Origin: Aaosphaeria pasadenensis
Lineage: Eukaryota; Ascomycota; Dothideomycetes; Pleosporales
Length of the DNA: 64,000 nucleotides
Reading direction: 5' to 3'
Assembly (NCBI GenBank): GCA_022813625.1
Contig: JAKLMB010000025.1
Span: 496,001 to 560,000 of the forward strand
Each line of letters begins with the position of its first letter. Positions within the stretch are counted from its first letter, which is position 1. Below, in pieces: positions 1 through 9,959 of this stretch. A model generated the notes under the pieces. The model was not told the origin of the DNA. It saw only the letters and a list, made by a program, of their open reading frames with translations, and searched no databases. A program made the translations under genes and the position numbers.

Positions 1-225
1 TGTGCGGTTAAATGAAGGAACAACTAAAACTAAACCCAGAAACGTGTTGTATTTTGACACTACAGTTATCAAATTACGCGACCACGATCATGTTTCAAGT
101 ATTGATTCAAATTGCTGTAGTACTAATCAAGATCTGCAGTGATAGTTCTCAGTGACGCCGACGAAAACGGTATGTAGGTCTGCCGTAGCAGGGCGCGAAG
201 GATTTCGCCCACACGGAGAGCCAAC

Positions 226-2180
226 TCACGCAGTATTTCTGCCAATTCCTGCCTTGTACCTTGACAAACATCTCTCCCTTGCGAAGCGATGTTCTACAAT
301 TGGTTTGGGATATCCGTTTTTCTTTGCCACGTCTGCCGCCTCGCCACCAGTTTCATACGGATTATGTATTCCCTTTCCACTTATACTTGCCAATTCTGGA
401 ATCCATTGTCTTATGAACTCACCATCTTCGTCAAACTTGCTAGACTGGAGCCAAGGGTTGAATACGCGAAAATAAGGCTGGGGGTCTACGCCAGTCGAAG
501 AGGAAAAACCCCAACCACCAGAGTTCGAACTGAAATCTCCATCGATGAGATGGCTGATAAAGTATTGTTCTCCCAGACGCCAGTCGAGAAGAAGATGTTT
601 GGCGAGGAATGAGGCCGTAACCATTCGGAGGCGATTATGCATGTACGCGGTACTATTGAGGGATCGCATGGCAGCATCTACGATTGGGTAGCCTGTTTGA
701 CCCCGAGCCCATGCATCGAAGTGCTCGTCGCTGTATTCCCATTCGACATTCGTGTACTCGAACTTGAAAGGCTTGTTCATGCTAAGTCAAAGGTAAGCAT
801 AATTCGGGGTAACAGAGCGATGGACAAGGAGCAAATTGCATACCAGATATAGGGCCAATGCACTAGCACATGCCGATAAAAGTCTCTCCATGCTACCTCA
901 CTGATCCAGCCCTTTATCCCTTCGATGCCACCATCAAGCTTCTTCGTGGAATTCACATCTCGAGCTAATCTTACACTGGTCCTGCCAGCAAGTGTCCCTG
1001 CGGCATGATGCACACTTATCCGGGCTGTACTATTCTTACTGGGGAAATTTCGCGTCGCGTGGTATTTTCCGATTTTCTCTGTAAGAAAGTGTTGAAGGCG
1101 ATCGACTGCAGCATGTTCGCCTGCGGGCCACAATTTCTCGAGACGTTTCTTCATCTCAGAAGTCAATGTCTTACTCGACGGAGCAGATGGGATCGCGCTT
1201 TCGAACAACGACGAGAACTTCTGCTTGAAGTCTGGGGGATTTCTCTCGGGCGGATGTCGTTCTGTGAGGACGTCTGGGTGGGCGTGTAGATACGCCACCC
1301 ACGCTCGGAACCAAGGGCTGTAGACCGCATATTGCCGCCCTGCACCAGTCTGGAGCTGACCAGGTGTTACGACGCAGTCATCATGCTGTGGTTCGAATCG
1401 AATCCCTTTTCCGAGCATCATCTTGACAAGCTTCTGTTCTCGCCGTAGCTCGTCGACTTCGTACTCGATGTTGCAGAAGAAGTCCTTCACGCCCCAATTT
1501 TCAGCGAGCTCGACGAGTCGCGCCGGCAACTGCTGGCGCTCCTCAACAACTTCAATATAAAGAGGAATATCCAGATCCTCGAGATCTTTCTTCAAGACAG
1601 CCAGAGAGCGCAACTCGAAATCACATTTGGCGGGACTGACGAGGTGAGCCTCCCAATCCTGAGGACTTAGGATCCAGACCCCAATGACGCCGACGCCGAT
1701 TTCCTTTGCTCTTTTCGATGCAAGACTTAAACCTGTGTTATCTCTCGTCCGTAAATCCCTCTTGAACCAATGTATAACTGCTTCGCCCACGTCTTTACCC
1801 GTCTTTATCTTCGCAATCTTCCCTCGCGCATCCTGCGTTTCTTCGAGTATTTGATTCAGTACGTTCATCGGTCGCGGTATCTCGTTATCATTGTACATGG
1901 CGCAACGCTCGTTACTCATTTCGGCAGGATAGAATCTCCTATCAATGATTCCTAGTATTTCCTCCTGGCGCGAATGATCGAACCGAGAAACATCTGTGTT
2001 TGAACTTGCATTATCATTTATGGAATTCGCAGAACCCTCCTTGCCGTTCTCTAGAGCCTTGGGGTGCGGCTTCGAGGTTCTGGACCGCTTGTTCGGAGCA
2101 TTGCCGTACGAATCGCTATAGTTGATTGCGGATGCGGCATTGGGGGCGATCTGGGATTTTGCCTTGCGTTTTGGGGGCAT
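226..2180 (-). CDS. phr1: CPD-type DNA photolyase
   Basis: Class I deoxyribodipyrimidine photolyase, which repairs cyclobutane pyrimidine dimers with blue light using reduced FAD. Two exons, 2180-844 and 781-226, are joined over a 62-bp intron (843-782); the splice creates the cysteine of PYICMNKPFK and gives 630 aa. The N-terminal third is basic and disordered (PPKRKAK start, NLS-like). The antenna domain begins at VIHWFKRDLRTRDN. The FAD domain carries GQTGYPIVDAAMR, MHNRLRM, LIDGDFSSNSGGWG and DPQPYFRVFNPW, all diagnostic of photolyases. The ATG at 2180 was chosen because the frame extends upstream only to a TTG at 2258. Length suits fungal PHR1 with a long N-terminal extension. A cryptochrome/photolyase paralogue is the alternative, but the C-terminal motifs look CPD-type. 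Confidence 0.93.
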
Positions 2181-2337
2181 TATTGCGGTCTCGAAGGCGC
2201 GGTAATTACGAAAGAGAGACGAATGCTGGGGGGAAATAGAGGAAAGGGGGAGGAACAATGGGACGTAAAATCAAAGATGCGCGTCCTACAACGGTATCAC
2301 AGCTCAAGGCTAGCTCGACGGTATCCCTGCACACATA

Positions 2338-2384
2338 ACCCGATCTATGACGTTCGGGCTCACGCGTAGATCGCCAAGTCGATT
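2338..2384. promoter_or_regulatory. possible light-response half-sites upstream of photolyase
   Basis: GATCG (2369-2373) and CGATT (2380-2384), plus CCCGATC near 2340, lie about 160-200 bp upstream of the photolyase ATG. White-collar light-response elements are built from GATC/CGAT half-sites. Spacing here does not match the consensus exactly, so this is only suggestive. Confidence 0.22.
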
Positions 2385-4182
2385 ACCGAGTGAAATCTAC
2401 AATAAGTACCTAATAATTGAATGCCACATTTGCGAGGCACCAAGGTTATTTTCTGGCTACAACACAATAACACTCTTCAATGGTCATGTGCTTCAGAAAT
2501 AGAAGATGAATGACGCTAGACAAGTGGCCAACCCAACATGCCTCTCTAACTGTAATGGCGCGGTGCTCGCAGCCCAGCCACATAGCAGTTGTGGCGTCTT
2601 ACACATGCAAGCGTCTGAGCCCCAACCGTGCCGACGATGGATACTGGTAGGGTTCTCGGTCTTCGGTGATCGACATACCATATTGCTCAAAATGGAAAAT
2701 AGATTGCAGACCTGGTGAATTTTCCACCCTCTCCAACTGGACTGAACAGCTTTGTAGGTCTTCGATTCAACGTTCAGCTAAAAAAAAAAAACAAATGGTC
2801 CGAGTTCACTTCTCAGCCTGCACTATGTATGCAAAGGGAAAGAAATCAGAAGGGGTTTCTCCGTCTCAGTGGCGAATTGACCAATGTTCCCCATGGTGTG
2901 TACGTAAAAGTCTTGTTGGTTTGCAGATAGTCTCATCCAAGGCAGTGCCTTGGTTCACCGTGGGCGCAAAGTGCAACTGATCGTTGGTCGAATATCTCCT
3001 GGTCTGGGATAATTTCATAGTGGTAACGAACGGCGGAGCATACTTCCCTTTGATAACATTTGGCGACCCTCATGTGGGCTTTAAAAATATGAGAAACATA
3101 TGATTCGAGGATAATGTCGCACCCGAAATTCTTCCATACATGTTTGTTGTCTTGAGTGCAAGGCGTAGGCAACAGGAAGACGTAGTGAGCAAAGCATTTA
3201 ATGCTATGCTGTGCATCAGCTCGGACGATGCGTGAAAATGATCACCATGTTTGGGCAACGCTAGGACTTTGCCTTGTGGCAATATCGCTTGAATACACTG
3301 CGTAGGTCGCATGTTGGCATCCTCGGATTTCACTCACTATTTCAAAGGTCTGCCTCGTAGGTCTGACCCGCGGCTGGCGCGTCTACCCCGAACCTGGATC
3401 ACTGCAGGTAACGCTGATCCAATCAGAGTGTAGAACGGCCAACAGGCAAACCGTTCGAACATGCGGACGCCCCGGTCTACTCGTAATATATACACGCTGA
3501 CTGTATTGCCGAAAGATCTGCATGTACATTGGTTGGCGTACCGAGCTGCTGTTGTTCGACTAAGGTTCTGATGGGCCCCTTGCCAGTAACCGATCTAATG
3601 TGTCGGGAGCGTGTGGCCTGCAGTAGTGTTCTATCAGCGCCCAGGATGTTCGTGTGCCGCCTAAGGCTGATTTCTGGGTGTTCATACCTAAAACGAGCAA
3701 ATCCCAGCGAAGTAGTACCCGTAAGCCACAATCTCCAGATTGAACGGCCAGACGTGTGGCGAGTGGCATAGGGCTTGGGTTAGTGGTCTATGAAGAGTAA
3801 CCATACATGCGATGCAAAGTAGATCGAGTTCCCAGACCAGAGTTGGATACAAAATAAACCTCCTTCGTGGAATTAGCCTTTTGTGATAGTTATTCTTGGA
3901 ACTGGGGGTGAGGGTTACGGAAGGGCAGCAGGCGGACAACTAGCATCCATAAGGCAAGCTGGCTGTGGACTAGGTTCATTCGGAGCTACCCGTTGTGGTG
4001 GGCAATCTCTAGAAGTCAATGGTCGAAAAGGCAAATGCACTTAATTGAAGATAGAGATCCAACATGTACCGTGGAGTCAGTCATGGCTGAGTACTCGTTA
4101 CGGGGGTTGAGGTCTCAACTTCGCACACCGGTACTCAACACGGTTAACAGCTTGTACATGATGGGGCGCAATACGACATGTA
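2385..4182. other. intergenic, no supportable gene
   Basis: Only short, overlapping frames on both strands with no recognisable domains. An A11 run lies near 2780. No tRNA-like boxes were found. Confidence 0.6.
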
Positions 4183-4364
4183 CAGAGGGTTGGCACGTCG
4201 GGCTGGCCACCTGCTAACCTCAGTTATCGTCTATAATACCTAAAGTGTCTATTCAAGAGTGTACTGTAGCCAATGGCCAGTCTTAACTGCTCGCGATTAA
4301 ACCTCGCGAAGGCACTCTTGTGGGCATAAAATTCTAGCAGGGGCCAGCCCGTGCCAACCCTCTA
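4183..4364 (+). mobile_element. MITE-like element, family A copy 1
   Basis: A 182-bp element with terminal inverted repeats. The left end reads AGAGGGTTGGCACGTCGGG and continues CTGGCC. The right end (4342-4363) is its reverse complement apart from a 3-nt difference. TA dinucleotides flank both sides (4181-4182, 4365-4366), consistent with a Tc1/mariner-type target duplication. The interior has the paired motif CTCGCGATTAAACCTCGCGA. It has no coding capacity, so it would be non-autonomous. Related copies lie at 36396-36585 and 61562-61735. Confidence 0.7.
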
Positions 4365-5366
4365 TAGATATGTATGCAGGTATATATGTATATGTACAGT
4401 AAAAATACACAACGTTGCAGACAGTAGATACAGCACAGTAGACTACCGCTGGTTGGGGGTGAATCGCTCAATGAGGAGGAGGAGAAAGAATGAAGTCAAC
4501 TAATTGAGGATCTATGCTGCGAGGCCATTGTCTCAAATAGGCTTAGGACCTCCCCCACCACGAGTCCACGACTGATGGTCCTCGACCATCTGTTCATCCA
4601 TCGTGCCCATGAGTCAGGACCCATCCCAGGACCCATCCCATTCATCCCATCAATATAATCCCCCAAGATCTCACGCACTCACTCTGGTCTAGCTGCTCTT
4701 TCATACAGTCCAATGGTACCACTGGCACGCCAATTCGCTCTTCTGGCCCCTATGCTGATTGGCCTGCCTGTCTACATAATTGGTCCTTCATTTCATGGCT
4801 TAACCTACTCGCAGGTCGACTCCATACTAATTACGCTGCGGCACAGCCTCGTAAAAGCTTCGAATTCCTTCCAAGACACGTGATGATTATTGCGCGTGTC
4901 CATGCTATGTACGAGGTACCCGGGCCGGGGACGCCAGGGAGTAACGCCATGCTTGAACTGCTTATTAGCGCCCTCTCGCACTTTATTCTCCATTTAGGGT
5001 AAAACTCGTTAACGATAACTTCCGCCGATTCGCTCAAGCCTCCTCATGAGCCTCCCGGGTCCAGCGCCAAGTGGAATGGTTCCCACATGCGATCCATCAA
5101 TCAGAACGGTAGGAACTGTCCTAAAAGCTTCCGATCAGTCTGAATGTGGAAATCTCCACGCAGGATGAAGGGGGTAGGGCTGAATCATGATCTTAGATGC
5201 CATGGCTCAATCGTAGCACATTGTCATGATGTGCTGGGGCCGACGGGGCCAAGTTGGATACGCACGATACTGTGAATGGTTCTACGTCTGCATTTGATGG
5301 TAGTGCAGGGGATCGCACCGCACTTTTTTTTTTAACTCGAGCCGATGGAAAAGTAGCGACGATTTG
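4365..5366. other. intergenic
   Basis: No convincing coding region. Short direct repeats (CCCATCCCAGGACCCATCCCATTCATCCCAT type) occur around 4618-4650, and a T10 run near 5323 precedes the TATA box of the next gene. Confidence 0.6.
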
Positions 5367-5374
5367 TATATAAG
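5367..5374 (+). promoter_or_regulatory. TATA box of the 5536-6430 gene
   Basis: TATATAAG, 162-169 bp upstream of the chosen ATG and followed by a CAACAATCAACC-type leader typical of fungal mRNAs. Confidence 0.5.
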
Positions 5375-5535
5375 TTTGAGTTCGCCTGGCAAAAAATGGA
5401 TATCAACGCCTTCAACAATCAACCACCCATCCTTGATTTAGAATACTTCAACTGCTTGTCTTGTCTATTCCTGCAGACCGCAGTCCAATTCAGGTTTCAA
5501 TCCAGCTGTTAGGATCCATCGCCGCCGTCACCAGA

Positions 5536-6430
5536 ATGCCTCGACCACTCACTTCTGAGAACCAGAAAATGGAACAAGCAAGCAGTCCAGGTATCGTTCA
5601 GTACAATGATCCTGACCCCGATCCTGAACCTGAGCCGCCTGCTGCCCCACCGTAATCATCCTCCCCAGTGTCCATTTCAGTCGTACAGAATTTTTACAAC
5701 TTGACCGTCTTAACTAACGGGAATTGATATCTGTTGCAGTGTTATTATCTTAGCCAAGTTCCATTCTAAAAGCGGAAAGGCCAAAAAAGCGGTAGACCAG
5801 GAACAGGATGATGGTCCATGCGCAGCTACGTCACCGCCATCGTACGGACCAATTTCTCTCATATAATATGCGTACACTCCCGCCCGTCAACTAAGCAGAA
5901 ATGTAGGTCTGAAGACACAAAACGCAAACCAAAGCCAAACGGCAAGAAATATAACTTGAGGAAAAAGAGTAACCAGGAGTTAGATCCAGACTCTGAGCCC
6001 GATCCGAACCCTTTCCCTGAAGCACCACCGTAAGTTTTCAACGTATCATCCTCAGTCAGCCACCATGTTTGCTAAACCTCAAGGCAGTATCATAATACTC
6101 TCGAAAAAACGTCGTGCATCTAAATCCCCCTCTATCGACACTTCGGACCCCGCTACCGCATCCCCACGTCCTGAAACCCCGCCGTCCTCTCCACATCCGT
6201 CCAAGAAGATGGGTTCCAAAGTCTCTAAGCTTCCCAAACAAGGCCATGGCAAGCTCCAACCATCACAGAACAAATCCGATAAAGCAGAAATGAAAGAACC
6301 TTCGAACTACTACACCCACCGTAGCAAGTCCATGCGCCGCAAGGCTGGTGTCGCCCCTGGAGCTCAGGGCAGCGGTGGTGGACTCGGTGGCAGTGATGGC
6401 AGTGGTGGTAGCGGTGGCGGACTTTCCTAG
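5536..6430 (+). CDS. orphan disordered protein with duplicated exon module
   Basis: No family recognised. Four exons, 5536-5651, 5740-5841, 5907-6029 and 6088-6430, with introns of 88, 65 and 58 bp, all in phase 2, give 227 aa. Exon 1 ends in an acidic Pro run (DPDPDPEPEPPAAPP) and exon 2 opens VIILAKFHSKSGKAKK. Exon 3 ends in a second such run (DPDSEPDPNPFPEAPP) and exon 4 opens IIILSKKRRASKSPS. The same junction therefore occurs twice. The rest is Lys/Ser/Pro-rich with a Gly-Ser tail. There is no signal peptide or membrane helix. The start is the first ATG in frame after the leader. Branch-like CTAAC or CTAA sites sit upstream of the acceptors. Expression is not proven. Confidence 0.6.
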
Positions 6431-6950
6431 TGGAATCGACTCGACTGCCATTTCGAGTCAAGACTGAAGAGTTTATAATCGACAATGCATCGTAGGAGTT
6501 ACTTATCTGCTTTGGGAATCTTGAGGAGTTTGGCATGGTTATTCTGGTTGTGTTGTTTGGCAAGCATATCGCAGGGCGCCCTGGTGGTGGTCTTATTTCA
6601 TATTGTTCTCTCTTTTCTTAGACAGCATTTTTAGTCCCACGCAATATACTTTGGACTTTATCAACACCTTGCCCTCTTCTTTGATGTATCCTCGCTGTTT
6701 TTCAGCGCTGTTTTCTTCCAACATCCCTGCGACTTCTCATCACTTTTCCATACTACAAGATGGTCAGTTCATCGCAAAGACACGAATGTTATAACATTCG
6801 AGTTCCGGCTTACGTATTCAAATTGACGTTCTTAGAAGAGTAAATCTCAAAGGTTTAGCTCTCACAAGGTCCAACGTAAACGTGGTCACTGTAGCAGCCA
6901 TTGGCTTCAATGAAGTAGCATTCCTTATGGTCCAATATCGAGGAGGCTAT
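6431..6950. other. intergenic, converging 3' ends
   Basis: Space between two convergent genes. T-rich stretches around 6600-6730 are probably 3'-end sequence; no gene is seen. Confidence 0.6.
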
Positions 6951-7717
6951 CTACAATTTATCGAATGCCTTGACGGCGTCCTTGGCTGTTATTTCCGCAC
7001 TAGCTGGGTTTGCTCCGGTCACGATCCTACCGTCGGTATAAGCAAATGCATCCCAAGGCCCTGGAGGCGCGATATCTGCGGAGTCGTCAACGCTTGCATT
7101 ACATAAAGGAACAGTCACTTACAAGTGGCGCCGGAATCCTTCGCTGCGGCCTCAATGGTTGGGCGGTTCCAGCTTTTGATCGTGTCCAAGACACCCTCTT
7201 CCTCTTCGCCTTTAGTGGTAAAACCAGTGACCTTCTTCCCACTAATAATGCTCTTCCCCTGCGCATTAAGTATGCCAGGAAAAATTGCACCACCATGGCA
7301 AACAGCACTCACGATCCCTCCCCCGTCTTCGTACAACTTAGCGGCGATCTTCTGTAACCCCTTCGCATCCGGATAATCAATCAAACTCGCGTGCCCTGCC
7401 GAGGCAAAGAACAATCCGTACCGATCCCATTGGACGTCAGAAGGCTTCATCAGGTTGTCCATCTTTGCGCGAAATTCGCTGGAGTGATCTTCCCAGACCT
7501 TCCGGTCCTCTTCGGGCAGCCATTCGGCCTGTTGGGAGAGCCAGTCTGCTTGGTACGTACCCGTCTCGGAGACGAGGTCGACTTCGAAATTCGCAGCCCG
7601 GAAGACGTTGAAGGGATGTAGCGCTTCGGTGATGAAAACGCCTGTTTCTTGACCCTTTGGGTAAAGCGGAGCGTGGGCAGATGTCACTGCGATGAGGGCT
7701 CGACGAGGTGGTGCCAT
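6951..7717 (-). CDS. DJ-1/PfpI family glyoxalase III-like protein (Hsp31 type)
   Basis: Class I glutamine amidotransferase-like protein of the Hsp31/glyoxalase III group, which converts methylglyoxal to lactate without cofactor and acts in carbonyl or oxidative stress in the cytosol. Two exons, 7717-7123 and 7075-6951, flank a 47-bp intron (7122-7076) and give 239 aa. The nucleophile elbow AVCHGG places the catalytic Cys at residue 140 with an adjacent His. Glu31 in TGVFITE is the conserved acidic partner. Exon 2 supplies the family C-terminus (IAPPGPWDAFAY..TGANPASA). Length matches the family (about 230-245 aa). It is convergent with the orphan gene at 5536-6430. Confidence 0.9.
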
Positions 7718-8574
7718 GCTGATGATTGCTTTCTGCTGTCAACCCTTTGAGTGAAGTAGTTGATGTGGAAATAAGGGGCGTGCTGTCCTTCCAATGTCAT
7801 TTGTACTTTCACATGTGATGACGTCGTTTGGATCAGTCTGTTAAGTGATTCGCGAGCGGGTAGGTGCGGGTACACACCGTCCACCGGAGAGGGCTCCGTA
7901 GGGTTTATGCAAACTGCCTGTTCGAGCATAACCATCACCTCTCAATGCCCGTTGACGCGTACTCGCATGTTCGTGTAACTAGTTGGATCATGTATAATCA
8001 CTTCCTCGCAGGTACCTCGTACTCGTAGATGGATAAGCGAAATGTCATGTAATGGATACGAAGTTGTTCTGCACGAAGTCAGTCGGTGATGTTGCTCCAG
8101 AGGCGCCGCCGGATGATTAGATCCACTTGAGGCCGCACTGGACGTCTTGTGATCGGGAAGCTAAACGTTAAGAGAGAGATTGATAAGGTGACTTGTACTC
8201 ATGCCTCATACGGTAGTACCTCGTATCTCGATTCTTATAGCAGAGCAGGCCCTGAACTTCTGGATGTGCAGAGCACCTCCGTGATTGTTCGGAGACTCTG
8301 CGCTTTAATTGGTCAATCTCAACCGCCAGCCAGATCCGCTCCACTAGCGCCATCTCCAACATAGGTTGTCTTGGCTGACGCGTGCGGTCTCCGCCATGCC
8401 CAGCTCAGCTCCCCCGTCTCATCTTCGTAGCTGAATGATGTTAGACACATCCTTCAGTTCATCCCCTAAATCACCGTTGATACCACTACACACTACCTTT
8501 ATCCTGACTATAGCCTTATTGTTACTTTCTGTGTCCTGCATCCTCTTCCTCGATATTGCACAACATCTCTTGCC
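7718..8574. other. divergent intergenic region
   Basis: Promoter space between the DJ-1-like gene (-) and the DHH gene (+). CT-rich leader sequence precedes 8575. No additional gene is supported. Confidence 0.6.
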
Positions 8575-9936
8575 ATGAGACCACTCTCCGCGCTCTCTGC
8601 CGCGCTCCTCACAGTCGCGTCAGTCACAGCTCTCCCAAGCGATCCACAGGGCCAGATCCCAATCCTCAGCAATGAATTACACAAGCCAAAGGGCGGCAAA
8701 GGCGTAGGCCATTTTAGTGAATGGAGCCGGGAGACGAAAAAACGCTTCCTTATTGACTGGCAAGAGGGACGGGAATCGGAATGGACCATCGTCCAAGGCA
8801 ACGAGGGCGGTGATCTAGACAGCATGACTGCTGCGTTGACATGGGCATATCACCTCGAACACTCAACAGCTAACACTTCGGATCCACTTAAAGCCGTTGC
8901 TCTTCTTCAAACTGCCACGCATGCACTTGATCTGCGTCCAGAGAACAAGGTCGCGTTGGAGAATTCGCAGATGACGGAGGGTCATGAGGATCTTCTCACC
9001 ATCGACGAACTACCCGAGGATCCCGAGACGCTTGCGCCGAAATTGAAAGGGATAATCTTGGTGGATCATGCTTCACCTCTTCGCAAGTGGAGCAATGCAA
9101 AGATTCTCAGCATCTTTGACCACCACGTTGACCGCGGAGCTGGTCCAGATGCTAAGCCGCGCATCTTTGAGCGAACCGCCAGTTGCACAACTATCGTCGC
9201 ACGAACTATGCTAAATGAGCTTGAGCGACTGCCAGAGGAGTACCACATGCCACACGAACTGCTCGAGCTAGTTCTCAGCGCAATTGCCATTGATTCCGGT
9301 GGCTTGACGAGCGCCATCACGACGAAGACTGATGTCGAGACCTCGAAGCGCGTCCTCAGCCGCAGCGCCTGGGCTGACCGAAAAGTTGAGGATGTCATGG
9401 AAGAACTCGATGACATTCTCTCCAAAGCGAAGAAGGACCTTGACCATCTTGGCCTTCGTGACCTGCTCCGCCGCGACTGGAAGGGTGACCTCGTCGATAC
9501 CCCCTCTCCCCGCACACCCACTGTCAGCCTAGGTTTTGCGTCTGTTCCGTATTCCATGGATGAGCAGATCGAAAAGACCGATTTCGCAGAGTTGTTTGAC
9601 TGGTTTGCTGTCCATGCCGCTTGGACCGCTGAAGTCGGTGTCGACATAAGCATCGTGCTCAACAAGTACAAGATCAAAGACAAGCACGGCAAGAAGAAGA
9701 AGATCAGAGAGATTGTCTTGACAGTAAGAGATGATGTACGAATCGATCAGGACCAGGCGGACTCACTATTCAAGACTGTCAAAGAAGCGCTAGAGGCTGA
9801 TGAATTCCTGAAGCTGAAACCATGGTACAGGGCTAATGAGCTTTCCACCAGACAGATGGTCTGGAGCCATGAGAGCGGCGCTGGGAGGAAGATCATCAGA
9901 CCAGTTGTTGAAGCCGCTGTTCTTGGCTGGGATTGA
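8575..9936 (+). CDS. DHH-family exopolyphosphatase-like protein with signal peptide
   Basis: Intronless, 453 aa. Resembles PPX1-type DHH/DHHA2 phosphoesterases, which hydrolyse inorganic polyphosphate from the chain end. Metal-binding motifs are intact: GGDLDSMTAA (Asp80, Asp82), LVDH (Asp164, His165), FDHHVD (Asp182, His183, His184) and AIAIDSGG (Asp240), followed by a C-terminal DHHA2-like domain. Unusually, the protein opens with a hydrophobic n/h-region (MRPLSALSAALLTVASVTALP) resembling a cleavable secretion signal with a likely cut after about residue 20. Classical PPX1 is cytosolic. The start is the first ATG after a CT-rich leader. Substrate (polyphosphate, pyrophosphate or a nucleotide) cannot be settled from sequence. 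Confidence 0.85.
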   Translation: MRPLSALSAALLTVASVTALPSDPQGQIPILSNELHKPKGGKGVGHFSEWSRETKKRFLIDWQEGRESEWTIVQGNEGGDLDSMTAALTWAYHLEHSTANTSDPLKAVALLQTATHALDLRPENKVALENSQMTEGHEDLLTIDELPEDPETLAPKLKGIILVDHASPLRKWSNAKILSIFDHHVDRGAGPDAKPRIFERTASCTTIVARTMLNELERLPEEYHMPHELLELVLSAIAIDSGGLTSAITTKTDVETSKRVLSRSAWADRKVEDVMEELDDILSKAKKDLDHLGLRDLLRRDWKGDLVDTPSPRTPTVSLGFASVPYSMDEQIEKTDFAELFDWFAVHAAWTAEVGVDISIVLNKYKIKDKHGKKKKIREIVLTVRDDVRIDQDQADSLFKTVKEALEADEFLKLKPWYRANELSTRQMVWSHESGAGRKIIRPVVEAAVLGWD

Positions 9937-9959
9937 GCAGTGATAGTCCTTTGTTAGAT

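Noticed and set aside
9066..9692. 208-aa minus-strand frame opposite the DHH gene
   Set aside because: Antisense shadow of a strong coding region; Ser/Arg-rich with no motifs.
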